35,446 nucleotides of DNA from Candidatus Helarchaeota archaeon. GTDB taxonomy: Archaea > Asgardarchaeota > Lokiarchaeia > Helarchaeales > HEL-GB-A. Positions 34,842 to 35,446 of this stretch are shown here, piece by piece (the first letter of the stretch is position 1; each line of letters begins with the position of its first letter). Position numbers and translations under genes: made by a program. Below the pieces are notes generated by a model, which ran no database searches, was not told where the DNA came from, and saw only the letters and a list, made by a program, of their open reading frames with translations. The stretch lies in assembly GCA_013375455.1 (NCBI GenBank), contig JABXJT010000052.1, positions 1-35,446 of the forward strand, read 5' to 3'.

Positions 34842-35423
34842 TTACCAAGAATTTGGCTTGCAGAGAACTTGCTTTACGCGTAAATCAAGGAAAGTTGCGG
34901 TATGAGCAGGGCGGATTAAAGCGACGGTGTCGGCACCTCTTCCAGTACCGGCGATGGCAAGCACGTCGTTATCGCAGGAAATTGCCCCAGCATCAGCTGC
35001 CATCAGGATAATCTCGATGCAAACTTTCAAGCCGTCCCCAAAGACCGAACGCAGCATTCGAGCAATGATTTCTACGGGCGTATGCACTTTCATAACCTTC
35101 CTGAAGGAGCGTGAAATACCAGAAAAGGCATGAATACTCGTGAGAATCTTGGCATTCGGTTTCTGTTGGATTTTTTCTCTGTTTTCTGGTAACAATTCTT
35201 GGAAATTCTTTTTCATAAATCCGTCCGCATGCGTGACAATTACAAGGTTATATTTTGCATCATCGAAGGTTTTAATAAGCTCAAGTCCTGTTGCACCTGT
35301 CGTGGAAGCGCAAATGATGCTCGTGATATTATTTTTTTCAGCATATTCTTTGGCTATCCGCAGAGCTTTGCCTGTATTATCTGGTCCGGCATTTTCAAAA
35401 TAAACCACTTCAACTTTAGGCAT
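34842..35423 (-). CDS. COG1751-type pyruvate-kinase C-domain-like protein
   Basis: A 193-residue stand-alone alpha/beta domain like the C-terminal domain of pyruvate kinase, as in the archaeal COG1751 family. Marks are YFENAGPDNTGKALRIA near the start, ICASTTGATGLEL, a VVTHADGF strand, the AFSGISRSFRK segment, and IAGTGRGADTVALIRPA near the end. No catalytic role is established for the family. Start is ATG 35423 with AGGAAG eight bases upstream. It converges on the TBP gene. Confidence 0.88.
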   Translation of the reverse strand: MPKVEVVYFENAGPDNTGKALRIAKEYAEKNNITSIICASTTGATGLELIKTFDDAKYNLVIVTHADGFMKKNFQELLPENREKIQQKPNAKILTSIHAFSGISRSFRKVMKVHTPVEIIARMLRSVFGDGLKVCIEIILMAADAGAISCDNDVLAIAGTGRGADTVALIRPAHTATFLDLRVKQVLCKPNSW

Positions 35424-35446
35424 TCGACAACTTCCTTTAATGTTTT

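Noticed and set aside
1..35446. tRNA, rRNA, CRISPR arrays, insertion sequences or phage genes.
   Set aside because: I looked for cloverleaf-like stretches, regular direct repeats with spacers, transposase motifs and terminal repeats and found none that I could support.

Overview
The window looks like a piece of an Asgard archaeal genome (Lokiarchaeia-like in style; the exact class cannot be fixed from sequence reading). A clear archaeal TATA-binding protein gene (34251-34805) makes it archaeal. Several genes of eukaryotic flavour point to Asgard: a Rag/Gtr-type GTPase (14944-15864), a Rab-like protein with ruined nucleotide-binding motifs (32267-33421), an Rpn11/CSN5-like JAMM protease (31532-32263), an E2/UBC-like protein coupled to an MglA-like GTPase (26525-28110), a leucine-rich-repeat protein and a tail-anchored HEAT-repeat protein. 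The DNA is AT-rich, genes are on both strands, operons are short, and ribosome binding sites resemble GGAGGTGA. I see no rRNA, tRNA, CRISPR array, insertion sequence or integrase.

Layout. 1-3.7 kb: a 7TM receptor-like membrane protein with a cytosolic domain, two overlapping small genes, an M19 dipeptidase and a small alpha/beta protein. 3.7-6.4 kb: divergent DUF362 and Gfo/Idh/MocA oxidoreductase genes. 6.4-11.5 kb: a five-PAS histidine-kinase-like protein that lacks the phospho-acceptor histidine, then an ABC-2 exporter with a membrane-bound winged-helix regulator. 11.7-14.75 kb: a minus-strand operon of zinc-ribbon/winged-helix membrane protein, TrmB-type regulator, radical SAM enzyme and flavodoxin. 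14.75-14.94 kb: a divergent promoter region with three perfect palindromes. 14.9-17.1 kb: Rag GTPase, PH-like membrane protein, and a DUF4258/DUF2283 pair whose first gene is frameshifted. 17.1-19.6 kb: a 16-TM protein with a proline-rich linker and helical tail. 19.7-23.3 kb: L-fucose isomerase (probably acquired from bacteria), a SPASM radical SAM enzyme and a creatininase-family amidohydrolase. 23.4-26.5 kb: LRR protein and a nucleotidyltransferase-like protein with a lysine-rich tail. 26.5-31.4 kb: E2-like, GTPase, 8-TM protein, an unrecognised 441-residue helical protein and homoserine dehydrogenase, all on the minus strand. 31.5-35.4 kb: JAMM protease and pseudo-Rab (convergent), HEAT tail-anchored protein, TBP and a COG1751 protein.

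How genes may work together. The flavodoxin is the natural electron donor for the radical SAM enzyme in its operon, with TrmB as the likely switch. The ABC exporter is probably controlled by its upstream ArsR-like gene. The strongest candidate for an undescribed system is the translationally coupled GTPase and E2-like pair next to an 8-TM protein, about 4.4 kb from a JAMM protease and a degenerate Rab. This suggests a membrane-associated ubiquitin-like or GTPase signalling module, although no ubiquitin-like modifier, E1 or RING gene is visible here. Three genes (kinase, PH-like protein, homoserine dehydrogenase) have no usable ATG/GTG/TTG at the right place but have Shine-Dalgarno motifs ahead of ATT, ACG and CTG codons.
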